This document shows, in pieces, positions 1 through 8,236 of a stretch of 64,000 nt of DNA. Under the pieces are notes generated by a model. It was given only the letters and a program-made list of their open reading frames with translations. It searched no databases and had not been told where the DNA came from. The DNA is from Streptomyces sp. NBC_00464. GTDB taxonomy: Bacteria > Actinomycetota > Actinomycetes > Streptomycetales > Streptomycetaceae. Both the position numbers and the translations under genes were made by a program. Location of the stretch: assembly GCF_036013915.1 (NCBI RefSeq), contig NZ_CP107899.1:3348001-3412000 (forward strand). Direction: 5' to 3'. Position 1 is the first letter of the stretch. Every line of letters starts with the position of its first letter.

Positions 1-56
1 GGCCCTCGGAACACGGACCTCGGAACACGGCCCTCAGAGCACGGACCTCAGAACGC
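1..56. repeat. Tandem 14-bp repeat at the window edge
   Basis: About four head-to-tail copies of a 14-bp unit, GG(C/A)CCTC(G/A)GA(A/G)CAC, run from position 1 to about 56. The last copy is incomplete and enters the 3' end of the asparaginase gene, whose stop codon is at 48-50. The array may continue to the left of the window. Confidence 0.7.
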
Positions 57-1040
57 CGCCCGGATCTCCCCGACCTCCGCGCTGCCGCCCAGCAGCGGCG
101 CCCGGCCGATCCGCGACACCACCGGGGCGTCGACGCCGAGCAGGCCCAGCGCGCGGGCCAGCACCGGGCCCAGTGCCCGGGTCGAGCCGTCGTCGATCTT
201 GAAGGCCAGCGCCCGGCCGTCCGCCAGGGCCACCGCCTGGACCGCCTCGGCGCCCATCTTGGACAGCGTGCCCGGCACCTCCTTCATCAGCCAGGTGTCG
301 GGCCGCCGGGTACCGGCCACGTACTCGGGATGGGCGCGCATCGCGTCCGCCACCCGGCGCTCGGCCGTGCCCTGCTCCGCCGTGACGAACGTACGGAACG
401 CCCGCGCGAGACCCACCAGCGAGAGCGCCATCAGCGGCGCCCCGCAGCCGTCCGTGCCGACCGCTGCGACCGGTTCGCCCGCCGCCTCCTCGACGACCTG
501 GTGGACCAGCTGCTGGAGCGGGTGCGCCGGGTCGAGGTAGGTGGCCGTGTCCCAGCCGTTGTGCAGGCACACCGCGAGCATCGCCGCGTGCTTGCCGGAA
601 CAGTTCATCGTGATCCGCTCCCGGACCTGCCCGGCGGCGAGATACGTCTCCGCCTCCACCGGGTCCAGCGGCAGATCGGGCGGGGTCTGCAGATCGTCGG
701 GCGACAGCCCGTGCTCGGTGAGCATCTTGCGTACGAGATCGAGGTGGAAGCCCTCGCCCGAATGGCTGGCGGCGGCCAGCGCCAGCCGCTCCCCGGACAG
801 CTCCAGACCGGCCCGCAGCACCGCAGCGGCCTGCATCGGCTTGTTGGAGGAGCGCGGGAAGACCGGCGCCGTCGGATCACCCAGCGACAGCTCCACGCTG
901 CCGTCGGCGGCCAGGACGACCAGGGAGCCCCGGTGGTGGCCCTCGACGAAACCGGACCGGACGACCTCGGCCAGTACGGGCAGAAGGGGGGCCCGGCCGG
1001 ATATGCCGGACGGGGACGACGGGGCTGCGCTGGAGGTCAT
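48..1040 (-). CDS. L-asparaginase (asparaginase II family, PF06089-like)
   Basis: 330 residues with no signal peptide, so probably cytoplasmic, hydrolysing L-asparagine to aspartate and ammonia. The family is the short type (Rhizobium etli-like), unrelated to E. coli AnsA/AnsB. Visible family motifs are SSNKPMQ near residue 65, SGEGFH near 95 and MNCSGKH near 147. The ATG at 1040 has GGAAGG about 5 nt upstream. The gene lies 45 nt downstream of rsiG on the same strand and may be cotranscribed with it. The family assignment is firm; substrate specificity is inferred. Confidence 0.85.
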   Translation of the reverse strand: MTSSAAPSSPSGISGRAPLLPVLAEVVRSGFVEGHHRGSLVVLAADGSVELSLGDPTAPVFPRSSNKPMQAAAVLRAGLELSGERLALAAASHSGEGFHLDLVRKMLTEHGLSPDDLQTPPDLPLDPVEAETYLAAGQVRERITMNCSGKHAAMLAVCLHNGWDTATYLDPAHPLQQLVHQVVEEAAGEPVAAVGTDGCGAPLMALSLVGLARAFRTFVTAEQGTAERRVADAMRAHPEYVAGTRRPDTWLMKEVPGTLSKMGAEAVQAVALADGRALAFKIDDGSTRALGPVLARALGLLGVDAPVVSRIGRAPLLGGSAEVGEIRAAF

Positions 1041-1085
1041 GGTGGCCTTCCGGGGACGGGCGGGACCCGCCCCGGAAGGGTCGCT

Positions 1086-1724
1086 TCAGGCGAGCAGGTC
1101 GTCTACTTGTGCTTCCCCGTCACGGTACCTGCGGGCGATCTCCGCACTGCAATCGTCCGCGGTGCGCTGGAGCCGGTACCGGCGCCGGGAGACCTGCTGC
1201 TCGTAGCGGACCAGGCGTCCCATGGCGGTGTGCAGCTCTTCGTCCGTCCGGGCGTCGAGGTCGGAGAGTTCGACCTCGGCGAGCGTCTCCGCCGCCAGCT
1301 GCCGGTACTCGTCGGTGCGCGGCGTGCTGAGCGTGACGTGCCGTGCGGAGGAGCGGTGCAGCGACGGGGTGTCCGTGAGGATCTCCGAGAGCCGGTCCAC
1401 CACCGGCGACTCGGGGTCGCGCCGCCGCGCCAGCTCGGCCCGCAGGATGTCGATCCGCCCCTGGACGAGCCGCCGCACATAGCTGAGATCGGCCTCGTCA
1501 CGCTGGGAGTCCCGCCGCAGCCCGCGCAGCTCGGGCAACCGCAGAGCGCCCAGATCGGCCGGGGCCGCTCCCGCGGTCCCGTCCTCGGAGCCGTGTCCGG
1601 TCCGCTGCACGGGTGGGCGCATCGTGCTCGTACTCGTACCGGGCTTGCTGTCGACACCGGGGCGCGCGACCGGCACTGCGCCCGGGGACTGCCCGGTTCC
1701 ATGCATGCTCATGCTTGTGTCCAT
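1086..1724 (-). CDS. rsiG: RsiG, c-di-GMP-dependent anti-sigma-WhiG factor
   Basis: 212 residues, mostly helical after a disordered N-terminus. It carries two exact copies of the known RsiG c-di-GMP motif E-x3-S-x2-R-x3-Q-x3-D: E77/S81/R84/Q88/D92 and E175/S179/R182/Q186/D190. In Streptomyces, RsiG loaded with c-di-GMP sequesters the sporulation sigma factor WhiG. Falling c-di-GMP releases WhiG and starts spore formation. The start is uncertain: ATGs at 1724, 1712 and 1706 are in frame, and the GAGGGG just before 1724 is better spaced for 1712. The gene is divergent from dtd. whiG is not in this window. Confidence 0.93.
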   Translation of the reverse strand: MDTSMSMHGTGQSPGAVPVARPGVDSKPGTSTSTMRPPVQRTGHGSEDGTAGAAPADLGALRLPELRGLRRDSQRDEADLSYVRRLVQGRIDILRAELARRRDPESPVVDRLSEILTDTPSLHRSSARHVTLSTPRTDEYRQLAAETLAEVELSDLDARTDEELHTAMGRLVRYEQQVSRRRYRLQRTADDCSAEIARRYRDGEAQVDDLLA

Positions 1725-1815
1725 CCCCTCGACCGGTGCGTCGGCACACCGCCTCTGTGCATGGTGCCACTCCGAGGGGCCCTGTGGAGTTGCTCTGTAC
1801 CCGTTCAGCCCAAGA

Positions 1816-1821
1816 TAGGTT
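1816..1821 (+). promoter_or_regulatory. Leaderless -10 element for dtd
   Basis: TAGGTT ends 7 nt before the dtd ATG at 1829 and there is no Shine-Dalgarno, as for leaderless Streptomyces transcripts. No convincing -35 is visible. Confidence 0.45.
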
Positions 1822-1828
1822 GGTCTGT

Positions 1829-2278
1829 ATGCGTGCAGTGGTACAGAGGGTGGACGGTGCGAGCGTCACGGTGGCCGACGCCGGGGGCGAGGGCGGCGGT
1901 CCGGCGGTCGTCGGCGAAATCGTGGGCGAGGGGCTGTGTGTGCTGGTGGGAGTCACCCACGGCGACACCGCGGAGAAGGCGGCCCAGCTCGCCCGCAAGC
2001 TCTGGTCGGTCCGCATCCTGGAGGGCGAGAAGTCCTGCTCCGATGTGAATGCACCGCTTCTGGTGATTTCGCAGTTCACTCTCTACGGGGACGCCCGGAA
2101 GGGCCGCCGGCCCACCTGGAACGCCGCGGCGCCCGGCGAGATCGCAGAGCCGCTGGTCGACGAGGTCGTGGCGCAGCTGCGGGCACTGGGCGCACAGGTG
2201 GAGACGGGCCGGTTCGGGGCGGACATGCGGGTCTCGCTCACCAACCACGGCCCGTTCACCGTCATCGTCGAGGTCTGA
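1829..2278 (+). CDS. dtd: D-aminoacyl-tRNA deacylase (DTD)
   Basis: 149 residues, cytoplasmic. It hydrolyses D-aminoacyl-tRNAs such as D-Tyr-tRNA, and misloaded Gly-tRNA(Ala) in this family. It begins MRAVVQRV and has the two signature motifs, SQFTLYGD near residue 80 and TNHGPFTV near 139. The second contributes the Gly-cisPro chirality filter. Length is slightly above the usual 145 because of a glycine-rich insertion near residue 20. It is divergent from rsiG and convergent with ygfZ. Transcription is probably leaderless. Confidence 0.95.
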   Translation: MRAVVQRVDGASVTVADAGGEGGGPAVVGEIVGEGLCVLVGVTHGDTAEKAAQLARKLWSVRILEGEKSCSDVNAPLLVISQFTLYGDARKGRRPTWNAAAPGEIAEPLVDEVVAQLRALGAQVETGRFGADMRVSLTNHGPFTVIVEV

Positions 2279-2302
2279 GCCGGCGGGTACGGGAAACGCC
2301 CC

Positions 2303-3268
2303 CTACGGTTCGACGACCGTCTCCTGGGCCGCCGCCGTGTCCCCGGCCAGCAGCTCCGCGTCGACCGCCACGTTCCGCTTCACCAGGGCCAGGGCGATCG
2401 GCCCCAGCTCGTGGTGGCGGGCGGAACTGGTGATGAAGCCGAGCTGACGGCCCTCCGCCCCGTCCGCGGCGAGCCGCACCGGGGTGCCGTGCCCGGGCAG
2501 CAGCACCTCGCTGCCGTCCAGGTGCAGGAAGACCAGCCGTCGGGGCGGCTTGCCGAGGTTCTGCACCCGGGCCACGGTCTCCTGGCCCCGGTAGCAGCCC
2601 TTCTGGAGGTGGACGGCGGTGCCGATCCAGCCCAGCTCGTGCGGGATGGTGCGGTGGTCGGTCTCGAAGCCGAGCCGCGGGCGGTGGCCCTCGACGCGCA
2701 GCGCCTCGTAGGCCAGCACCCCTGCGGCCGGGCCGTGCGCCGCCGCGTACGCCTCCAGGCTCTCGCGGGGCAGGAACAGATCGCGGCCGTACGACGTCTC
2801 GCGTACGGCGGCGCCCTCCGGCACCTCGGCGATCGAACCGGCCGGCAGGTACACGACCGCGAAGTCCTCGGTACGGTCGGCGACCTCGACCCGGTAGAAG
2901 AATTTCATCGACTCCAGATAGGCGATCAGCTCGCCCTGGGTGCCCGGCTCGACGTGCATCCACACGGTCTCGCCGTCGTCGACGAGATAGAGCGCGTGCT
3001 CGATGTGCCCGTTCGCCGTGAGGACGAGGGCCTCGGTGGCCTGGTTCGGGGCGAGTTCGCTGACGTGCTGGGTGATCAGGAGGTGCAGCCACGCCAGCCG
3101 GTCGCTCCCGGTGACGGCCACGACCCCGCGGTGCGAGAGGTCGACGAGACCGGAGCCGTCGGCGAGGGCGCGCTGCTCTCGGAACAGGTCGCCGTAGTGC
3201 GCGGCGACGCCTTCGTCGCGGCCCTCGGCGGGGACGGCGCCGGGCAGGGACAGCAGGGGGCTCTTCAT
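2303..3268 (-). CDS. ygfZ: YgfZ/GcvT-like folate-binding Fe-S maintenance protein
   Basis: 321 residues. The diagnostic K-G-C-Y-x-G-Q-E motif is present (KGCYRGQETVAR near residue 230) on a GcvT/aminomethyltransferase-like fold. YgfZ proteins bind folate and help repair or assemble particular Fe-S clusters. The gene begins 28 nt after the nur stop on the same strand, so it may be read from the nur promoter. The ATG at 3268 aligns with family N-termini. Confidence 0.9.
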   Translation of the reverse strand: MKSPLLSLPGAVPAEGRDEGVAAHYGDLFREQRALADGSGLVDLSHRGVVAVTGSDRLAWLHLLITQHVSELAPNQATEALVLTANGHIEHALYLVDDGETVWMHVEPGTQGELIAYLESMKFFYRVEVADRTEDFAVVYLPAGSIAEVPEGAAVRETSYGRDLFLPRESLEAYAAAHGPAAGVLAYEALRVEGHRPRLGFETDHRTIPHELGWIGTAVHLQKGCYRGQETVARVQNLGKPPRRLVFLHLDGSEVLLPGHGTPVRLAADGAEGRQLGFITSSARHHELGPIALALVKRNVAVDAELLAGDTAAAQETVVEP

Positions 3269-3295
3269 GCGACCAGCGTACGACCCGGCCCGGGG

Positions 3296-3760
3296 CTACG
3301 GACCGGGCGCCGGCTCCTGAAGCGCATCGGCCGCTCCGGCCGCCTTCGCCGCGCAGTCCGCGCAGCGGCCGAAGATCGCGAAGTGCTTCATGTCCGTCTC
3401 GAAGCCGAACGTGCCGCGCAGCTTCTCGGTGAACTCGGCGACGACGTCGACATCGGCCTCGATGACGTTCGTACAGTCCCGGCAGACCAGATGGATGTGG
3501 TGGTGGCGGTCCGCCAGGTGGTACGTCGGAGCCCCGTGGCCCAGATGGGCGTGGCTGACCAGATCCAGCTCCTCCAGGAGCTCCAGGGTCCGGTACACGG
3601 TGGAGATGTTCACGCCGGACGCGGTCCGGCGCACCTCGGACAGGATCTCGTCGGGCGTCGCGTGTTCCAGCGTGTCCACGGCTTCGAGGACAAGCTGCCG
3701 CTGCGGCGTCAGCCGGTACCCACGCTGCCGAAGATCGGTCTTCCAGTCGGTGCTCACCAC
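3296..3760 (-). CDS. nur: Nur, nickel-responsive Fur-family repressor
   Basis: 154 residues. An N-terminal winged helix (RGYRLTPQR, STVYRTLELL) is followed by a dimerisation/metal domain. Starting from the first of two adjacent GTG codons, the histidines fall at 33, 70, 72, 86, 88, 90 and 126. From memory these are exactly the Ni-site (70/72/126) and M-site (33/86/88/90) residues of S. coelicolor Nur. It also has two CxxC pairs (CRDC, CADC). Nur represses nickel uptake and Fe-SOD genes; none of those is adjacent here. GGAG lies 6-9 nt before the GTGs. The sequence distinguishes it from FurA and Zur. Confidence 0.93.
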   Translation of the reverse strand: MVSTDWKTDLRQRGYRLTPQRQLVLEAVDTLEHATPDEILSEVRRTASGVNISTVYRTLELLEELDLVSHAHLGHGAPTYHLADRHHHIHLVCRDCTNVIEADVDVVAEFTEKLRGTFGFETDMKHFAIFGRCADCAAKAAGAADALQEPAPGP

Positions 3761-3835
3761 AGGCTCCAGTGTAGGTCCGGGTGAAGGCGTGGCCACGGCT
3801 GTCCGCCGGAACCCGCGTCGCAACAGGCCTTGTGG

Positions 3836-4408
3836 CTACTTGAAGAAGGCGATTCCGTCGTCCGGGAGGTCACCGAGGCTCTTCGCCATCGCCGCGACGT
3901 CCTCCGGGGTGACGACCTTCTTCAGGTGCGCCGACATGTACGGCCGCAGCTCGACCTCCGGCGTGGACTTCTCGCCCACCCACATGAGGTCGCTCTTCAC
4001 ATAGCCGTAGAGCCGCTTGCCGCCGTTGTACGGGCCGGAGGCCGCGGTCCGGGCCACCGCGTCGGTGACCAGGTCGATCTGCGGCTTCTGGTGGCCGAGC
4101 TCGCCGTACCAGATCTCGATGACGCCCTGGTCGCGGACCATGACGACCTCGACCTTGCGGTCCTTGTCGATGCGCCAGTACCCGGACTCGGACTCCAGCG
4201 GCCTGACCTTCTCGCCCTCGGCGTCGAGCACCCAGGAGTGCGAGGTGTACTCCAGGAAGTCCCGGCCGTCATGGCTGAAGGAGACCTCCTGGCCGAAGTT
4301 GCACTTCTCGGCACCGGGGAAGTCGGACACGCCCGCGCCCGCCCAGTTGCCCAGGAGGAAGGCCAGCGGGACGAGGTCCGGGTGAAGGTCGGACGGGATC
4401 TCGATCAT
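3836..4408 (-). CDS. Nitrobindin-like heme protein (FABP/DUF1794)
   Basis: 190 residues, a 10-strand beta-barrel of the THAP4/nitrobindin family. The signature GxWxGxG is GNWAGAG near residue 20, and a C-terminal histidine (SAHLKK near 160) sits where the proximal heme ligand is expected. Homologues bind ferric heme and isomerise peroxynitrite to nitrate. No signal peptide. It follows the 33-codon membrane-peptide gene by 57 nt on the same strand. Family firm; physiological role inferred. Confidence 0.88.
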   Translation of the reverse strand: MIEIPSDLHPDLVPLAFLLGNWAGAGVSDFPGAEKCNFGQEVSFSHDGRDFLEYTSHSWVLDAEGEKVRPLESESGYWRIDKDRKVEVVMVRDQGVIEIWYGELGHQKPQIDLVTDAVARTAASGPYNGGKRLYGYVKSDLMWVGEKSTPEVELRPYMSAHLKKVVTPEDVAAMAKSLGDLPDDGIAFFK

Positions 4409-4465
4409 GAGCGGCTCAGACGATCTGTGAGGCGGGAGGCGGGGACGCCGGGAACGGGAACGGGA

Positions 4466-4567
4466 TTAGCGCTGACCCTGGTACAGCTTCTTCACGGTCA
4501 AGCCGGCGAAGGCGAGAACGCCGACACAGACCAGGACCAGCAGGGCGGAGAAGAATGCCTCAAGCAC
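4466..4567 (-). CDS. 33-residue single-span membrane peptide
   Basis: GTG start at 4567 preceded by GGAG, stop at 4466. One hydrophobic segment (residues 5-24, LLVLVCVGVLAFAGL core) is followed by a positive tail KKLYQGQR, giving an N-out/C-in single-pass protein. It lies 57 nt upstream of the nitrobindin gene on the same strand. I recall similar short ORFs annotated as hypothetical in other Streptomyces. Function unknown. Confidence 0.7.
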   Translation of the reverse strand: MLEAFFSALLVLVCVGVLAFAGLTVKKLYQGQR

Positions 4568-4668
4568 GGGAGCTCCTTGAACGAGCGGTATGGCGGCAGT
4601 ACAGGGCCGGGCCCCAGCCTAATGGGTGGGGTCCCGGCCCGCCGGTTCGGGGCGTGCCGCGGGGCGGC

Positions 4669-5544
4669 TCAGCCCAGCAGCTGGTTCTGCAGGATCAGCG
4701 TCTGGTGGAAGGGGATGCGCGGCGTTCCCCCGCCCCCCTTGCGGGACTGGACGACCACGGCGACCGTGTCACCCGAGACCAGATAGCCCTGCCGCGCCTG
4801 GGCGGCGCCGAAGGGCTTCTGCTCGCTGAACACGTACGACGACGTGTTCACCACCTTTCCCCCGCCCGCCCACGACTCGTCGAGAGCCATCTCGGCCGCA
4901 CCGGCCGGCGGGTCCCCGGCCGAGGATCCGATGAAGCGCTCGTCGCGGTACGCGTCGGCGTCGGCCGTCGAGCTGAACTGGAGCAGATAGACCCGGCTCG
5001 ACGTGCCGTCCGGCATGGTCCACCCGCGCGCCGCGATGTGGCGCAGCGTCCCGTCGCGCAGGGTGTCGGTGATACCGGCGCGGGAGGACTTCTCGTACTC
5101 GGAGACGAACTGCCGCGTGCTCACCCAGCCACCCGTCAGCTTCTTGTCCGCCGTGGCTCCGGCCGGGGCCGGGAGCAGCAGCTTGCGCAGGTCGGCGTGG
5201 TGGACCTCGGCCGTGTTGCCGTCGTTGAAGGGGCGGGGCACGCCCACCGGCAGCGCGGGCAGGCTCAGCCGGGGGTACTCCCAGCGGCCGTCGCTCTCGG
5301 TCGCGAGCCCCGGCACATCGGTGCGCTCCATCGAGGTGATCTCGTACGCCGTACCGGCACCGACCCCGCCGAGCACCAGCAGGGCGACGGTCCACCGCGC
5401 CACGGCCCGCAGCACCCGGCGCGGCGGCCGGGGGGCGGCGGGCGGCGGGGGCGGCAGCAGCGGCATGGGCGGAAGCTGCTGCGGCGAGGGGAAGGCGGCC
5501 GGCGCGGGCTCGATGGCGGCCGGCGCGGGCGTCTGCTCGGTCAT
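4669..5544 (-). CDS. Membrane-anchored extracytoplasmic protein, paralogue 3 of 3
   Basis: 291 residues. A Pro/Ala-rich cytoplasmic N-terminus (1-45) is followed by RPPRR, one membrane segment (about 52-72) and a soluble outside domain. That domain is homologous to the two upstream genes; shared stretches are HHADLRKLLLPAPAG, RHIAARGW, YLLQFSS and SYVFSEQ. Its ATG overlaps the stop of the preceding gene (ATGA), so the three form one operon. No catalytic motif recognised; probably a Streptomyces-specific surface protein family. Confidence 0.85.
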   Translation of the reverse strand: MTEQTPAPAAIEPAPAAFPSPQQLPPMPLLPPPPPAAPRPPRRVLRAVARWTVALLVLGGVGAGTAYEITSMERTDVPGLATESDGRWEYPRLSLPALPVGVPRPFNDGNTAEVHHADLRKLLLPAPAGATADKKLTGGWVSTRQFVSEYEKSSRAGITDTLRDGTLRHIAARGWTMPDGTSSRVYLLQFSSTADADAYRDERFIGSSAGDPPAGAAEMALDESWAGGGKVVNTSSYVFSEQKPFGAAQARQGYLVSGDTVAVVVQSRKGGGGTPRIPFHQTLILQNQLLG

Positions 5545-6377
5545 ACGTACTCCCCCGGGGACGTGATGTGGTTGAGCTGGTCCTTCACCAGTTCCACCAC
5601 GGCCGACTTGTCGAAGGGCTTCGTCCCGGACGCCGTGAAGGTGAACATCGCCTCGCCCTCGTACGCCACACAGAACATGCCGTCGACCTTCTGCTTGCTG
5701 TTCTTCGGGTTCAGGAAGCAGGTGGCGTTCTTCTTGTGGCCGCTGACCGCCGGCCCGTCGCGGAAGATGCCGACACTGTCGAAGAGGCCTGTCTGGAATC
5801 TGTAGGAGTCCCGGACGGCCTTCTTGTCCTTCATCCGCACCAACTGGGTTTCGACGACCAGGTCGTTGGCGTCCGAGGCGTACGTACGGATGCCGACCCC
5901 CTGCACATGCAGCTTGTCGATCCGCTTCTCGTACTCCCGGCGCTGCTTGCCCGACAGACCGCGGCCGGAGTCCTTCATCCGTGCGGTGGCCGCGCGTCCG
6001 CTGAGCTCGGCGTCGTTCCCGTACGTCCCGGAGTCCGGGCCGAGCCGGAAACCGGCGGGAACGGGCAGCAGCAGCTTGCTCATCCCGGTGGAGACCCGCC
6101 CCCGGCCGATGTCACCGGCCGGGTCCTTGCCCGGTCCGTGCGCGGGCTTCTGCCAGAGAGCCGTGCTGACCGTACGGTCAGCGCCGTCGACGGTCACCTT
6201 CGTGTACGCGGCTGCGCCGGCGACTGCGGCGAGCACCAGCACGACGGGGACCGTCGCGAGGATCACCCGGCGGGCCCTGCCCTTCCGGACGGGCGCGGGC
6301 TCGGGTGCGGGCTCGGCGGGGTGCAGCGACTCGGGCTCGGGTGCGGAGGGAGCCGGCAGGGTCACGTCGTCGCTCAC
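5541..6377 (-). CDS. Membrane-anchored extracytoplasmic protein, paralogue 2 of 3
   Basis: 278 residues. A Pro/Glu-rich N-terminus is followed by a basic stop (KGRARR), a membrane segment (about 38-60) and an outside domain containing SKLLLPVPAGF and EYEKRIDKLHVQGVG. It has the same plan as its neighbours but is the most diverged of the three. The start overlaps the upstream stop by 4 nt and the stop overlaps the downstream start by 4 nt, implying translational coupling. Unknown function. Confidence 0.85.
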   Translation of the reverse strand: MSDDVTLPAPSAPEPESLHPAEPAPEPAPVRKGRARRVILATVPVVLVLAAVAGAAAYTKVTVDGADRTVSTALWQKPAHGPGKDPAGDIGRGRVSTGMSKLLLPVPAGFRLGPDSGTYGNDAELSGRAATARMKDSGRGLSGKQRREYEKRIDKLHVQGVGIRTYASDANDLVVETQLVRMKDKKAVRDSYRFQTGLFDSVGIFRDGPAVSGHKKNATCFLNPKNSKQKVDGMFCVAYEGEAMFTFTASGTKPFDKSAVVELVKDQLNHITSPGEYV

Positions 6378-7306
6378 AGGCGCTCCAGCTGTCGCTCGGC
6401 CATCGTCCGGATGTCCTTCTTGCTGATCGACGCGCTGTCGAAGATGTGGATGTCGACCATGACGTCGCCCCGGTGGAAGATCGCCCTGGCGTGGTACAGC
6501 GGCAGGTAGCCGGCTTCGCGTTCGGCCGGGAAGACGTAGTAGCGGCCCGTGCCGCTGCCCTTGAGCGCAGAGCCTTCGTTGCCCGCGCCGTTTTTGGAGT
6601 CGGGCATGTACGAGCGCTGGTCCTCCGCGTGTGCGGCCGCCGCGGCGCCCGAGTGGAACTGCACCAGATAGACCGCCGCCGTGCGGTAGTCACCCTTCTT
6701 CCATGCCTTGGCCGCGACCCGGCGGACGTCCGCGTCCAGAAGGTCGCTGAACATGTAGTCCTCGTTCTCGAATTCGAGTGCGTAGTCCTCCACCCCCAGC
6801 CACCCGTCCTTGTCGAACATGTCCAGGCTCTTGTCGTCCTGCCATCCGGCCGGCCGGGGAGCGACCAGCTTGCGCAGATCGCCGTCCGTGTGGACCCGGC
6901 GGTCCTGTGACGCCGGCAGCGGGTCCGGCGCCTGACCGGCGGGCAGCGCCTTCGCCGGGTACGCGAGATCCGGCTGCGAGAGCGCGGTCAGCGGCGTCGG
7001 GGCGCGCTCGGCCTGGACGCCGTAACCGACAGCGGTGCCACCGGCGATCCCGAGCAGCGCGGCGGCGGCGACGATCAGCGTCGTACGACCGCGCGGGCGC
7101 CGCTTCACCGGGACGGCCTGCGGACCGGGCGGCTCCTCGACAGAGGCTCCGGGAAACGGCGGTACGGGCGCGGGCGCCTCGGGAAACGGCGTCACGGGCG
7201 CGGGCGGCACTTCCGGAGCGCATACGTCCGGATCCGCCTGATCCGCCACCTCGACCTGTACGGGCGGCTCGGCCGGCCCGTCAGGAACAGTGTCTTTCGG
7301 GTTCAA
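6374..7306 (-). CDS. Membrane-anchored extracytoplasmic protein, paralogue 1 of 3
   Basis: 310 residues from a TTG start at 7306, chosen because GGGGGACC precedes it and the N-terminus then matches the short Pro-rich tails of its paralogues. The longer in-frame reading up to 7483 would add a Cys-rich non-family segment. A Pro-rich cytoplasmic part (1-68) is followed by KRRPRGR, a membrane segment (about 76-96) and an outside domain with GDLRKLVAPRPAG and YLVQFHS. First gene of the three-gene operon, divergent from the DsrE-like gene. Function unknown. Confidence 0.8.
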   Translation of the reverse strand: MNPKDTVPDGPAEPPVQVEVADQADPDVCAPEVPPAPVTPFPEAPAPVPPFPGASVEEPPGPQAVPVKRRPRGRTTLIVAAAALLGIAGGTAVGYGVQAERAPTPLTALSQPDLAYPAKALPAGQAPDPLPASQDRRVHTDGDLRKLVAPRPAGWQDDKSLDMFDKDGWLGVEDYALEFENEDYMFSDLLDADVRRVAAKAWKKGDYRTAAVYLVQFHSGAAAAAHAEDQRSYMPDSKNGAGNEGSALKGSGTGRYYVFPAEREAGYLPLYHARAIFHRGDVMVDIHIFDSASISKKDIRTMAERQLERL

Positions 7307-7412
7307 AATGGGTCCCCCCACGAGACCTGAGGCGCAGATTCCGTTACCTGCACACACCACTGACCCGCCGGCCCCCAACGAGGTTGTGCGGCAGAGGATT
7401 ACAGTTCGGCAT

Positions 7413-7775
7413 ATGCCGAAGAAGCTCGTGATCAAGGTGACCGCAGGTGCCGACTCCGCCGAGCGCTGTTCGCAGGCGTTCACCGTGGCGGCGGTCGCCG
7501 TCGCCAGCGGCGTGGAGGTCTCGCTCTGGCTGACCGGGGAGTCCGCCTGGTTCGCGCTGCCGGGACGCGCCGCCGAGTTCGAACTGCCGCATGCGGCGCC
7601 GCTGCCGGATCTGATCGAGTCGATTCAGGCGGGCGGACAGATCACTCTCTGCACCCAGTGCGCGGCCCGCCGCGACATCACCGAGCAGGACGTCCTGGAG
7701 GGCGTACGGATCGCGGGTGCGCAGGTCTTCGTCAGCGAGATCATGGCCGACGGCGTCCAGGCCCTCGTCTACTGA
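7413..7775 (+). CDS. DsrE/peroxiredoxin-like small protein
   Basis: 120 residues, DsrE/DsrF-like fold: MPKKLVIKVTAGADSAERC, a central hydrophobic strand/helix, then a conserved CTQC (about residues 85-88) where this fold often carries a reactive cysteine. DsrE-like proteins commonly act in sulfur relay, and a rhodanese operon lies about 1 kb away. The specific function here is inferred. TACAGT lies 7 nt before the ATG, so the mRNA may be leaderless. Convergent with the DUF3099 gene. Confidence 0.75.
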   Translation: MPKKLVIKVTAGADSAERCSQAFTVAAVAVASGVEVSLWLTGESAWFALPGRAAEFELPHAAPLPDLIESIQAGGQITLCTQCAARRDITEQDVLEGVRIAGAQVFVSEIMADGVQALVY

Positions 7776-7803
7776 CCCGGACCGAGCAGATCAAGCAGGT
7801 CCC

Positions 7804-8166
7804 TCACTGACGGCGCTTCTTCCTGCCGTCGAGCTCGTCCCACCACGCGTCGGACTCCGGATCGCCGGTGGGGCCTGTCGGGCCCGTGGGGCCCGTGGTT
7901 CCTGTGGGGCCGGCCTTGCCGGGCGGTCCGGGTGGCTTGGGCGGGGTCCCGGGCCTGGAGCCCGGGGCGGGCTCGTCCCACCAGCGGTCCTCGGGGCCCT
8001 TCCGGTTGGCGACCATCGCCGCGACGGGCGGGATGACCATCGCGACCACGCACATCGCGATGGCGGCGGGCATCGACCAGAGCCTCACAAAGGCCCAGGC
8101 CGAGACGAAGAGGACGAGGCATCCGCCCATCATCAGGAAGTAGGCGCGCCGGCGACGGCGGTACAT
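7804..8166 (-). CDS. DUF3099 membrane protein with collagen-like tail
   Basis: 120 residues. A very basic N-terminus (YRRRRR) is followed by two hydrophobic segments (about 9-29 and 31-52), giving a hairpin in the membrane. A Pro/Gly-rich C-terminus contains Gly-X-Y triplets (about residues 80-103, GPTGTTGPTGPTGPTG) and ends DGRKKRRQ. DUF3099 is an actinobacterial family of unknown function. The start at 8166 places the basic cluster at the N-terminus as in the family; an upstream in-frame extension to 8271 exists but is unlikely. Confidence 0.85.
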   Translation of the reverse strand: MYRRRRRAYFLMMGGCLVLFVSAWAFVRLWSMPAAIAMCVVAMVIPPVAAMVANRKGPEDRWWDEPAPGSRPGTPPKPPGPPGKAGPTGTTGPTGPTGPTGDPESDAWWDELDGRKKRRQ

Positions 8167-8236
8167 GAATCCAGCGTAGGCCCGATCCGCCCGCCCGGCC
8201 GGTCCTGGACCCTGCCGGGTTTCCGCCCGGACGGCA

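Noticed and set aside
34..570. Arg/Gly-rich open frame antisense to the asparaginase gene
   Set aside because: High-GC shadow frame with low-complexity Gly/Arg/Pro composition and no ribosome site; the opposite frame is a clear asparaginase.
330..2048. 572-codon open frame on the plus strand across asparaginase and rsiG
   Set aside because: Shadow of two well-recognised minus-strand genes; Arg-rich and unlike any family.
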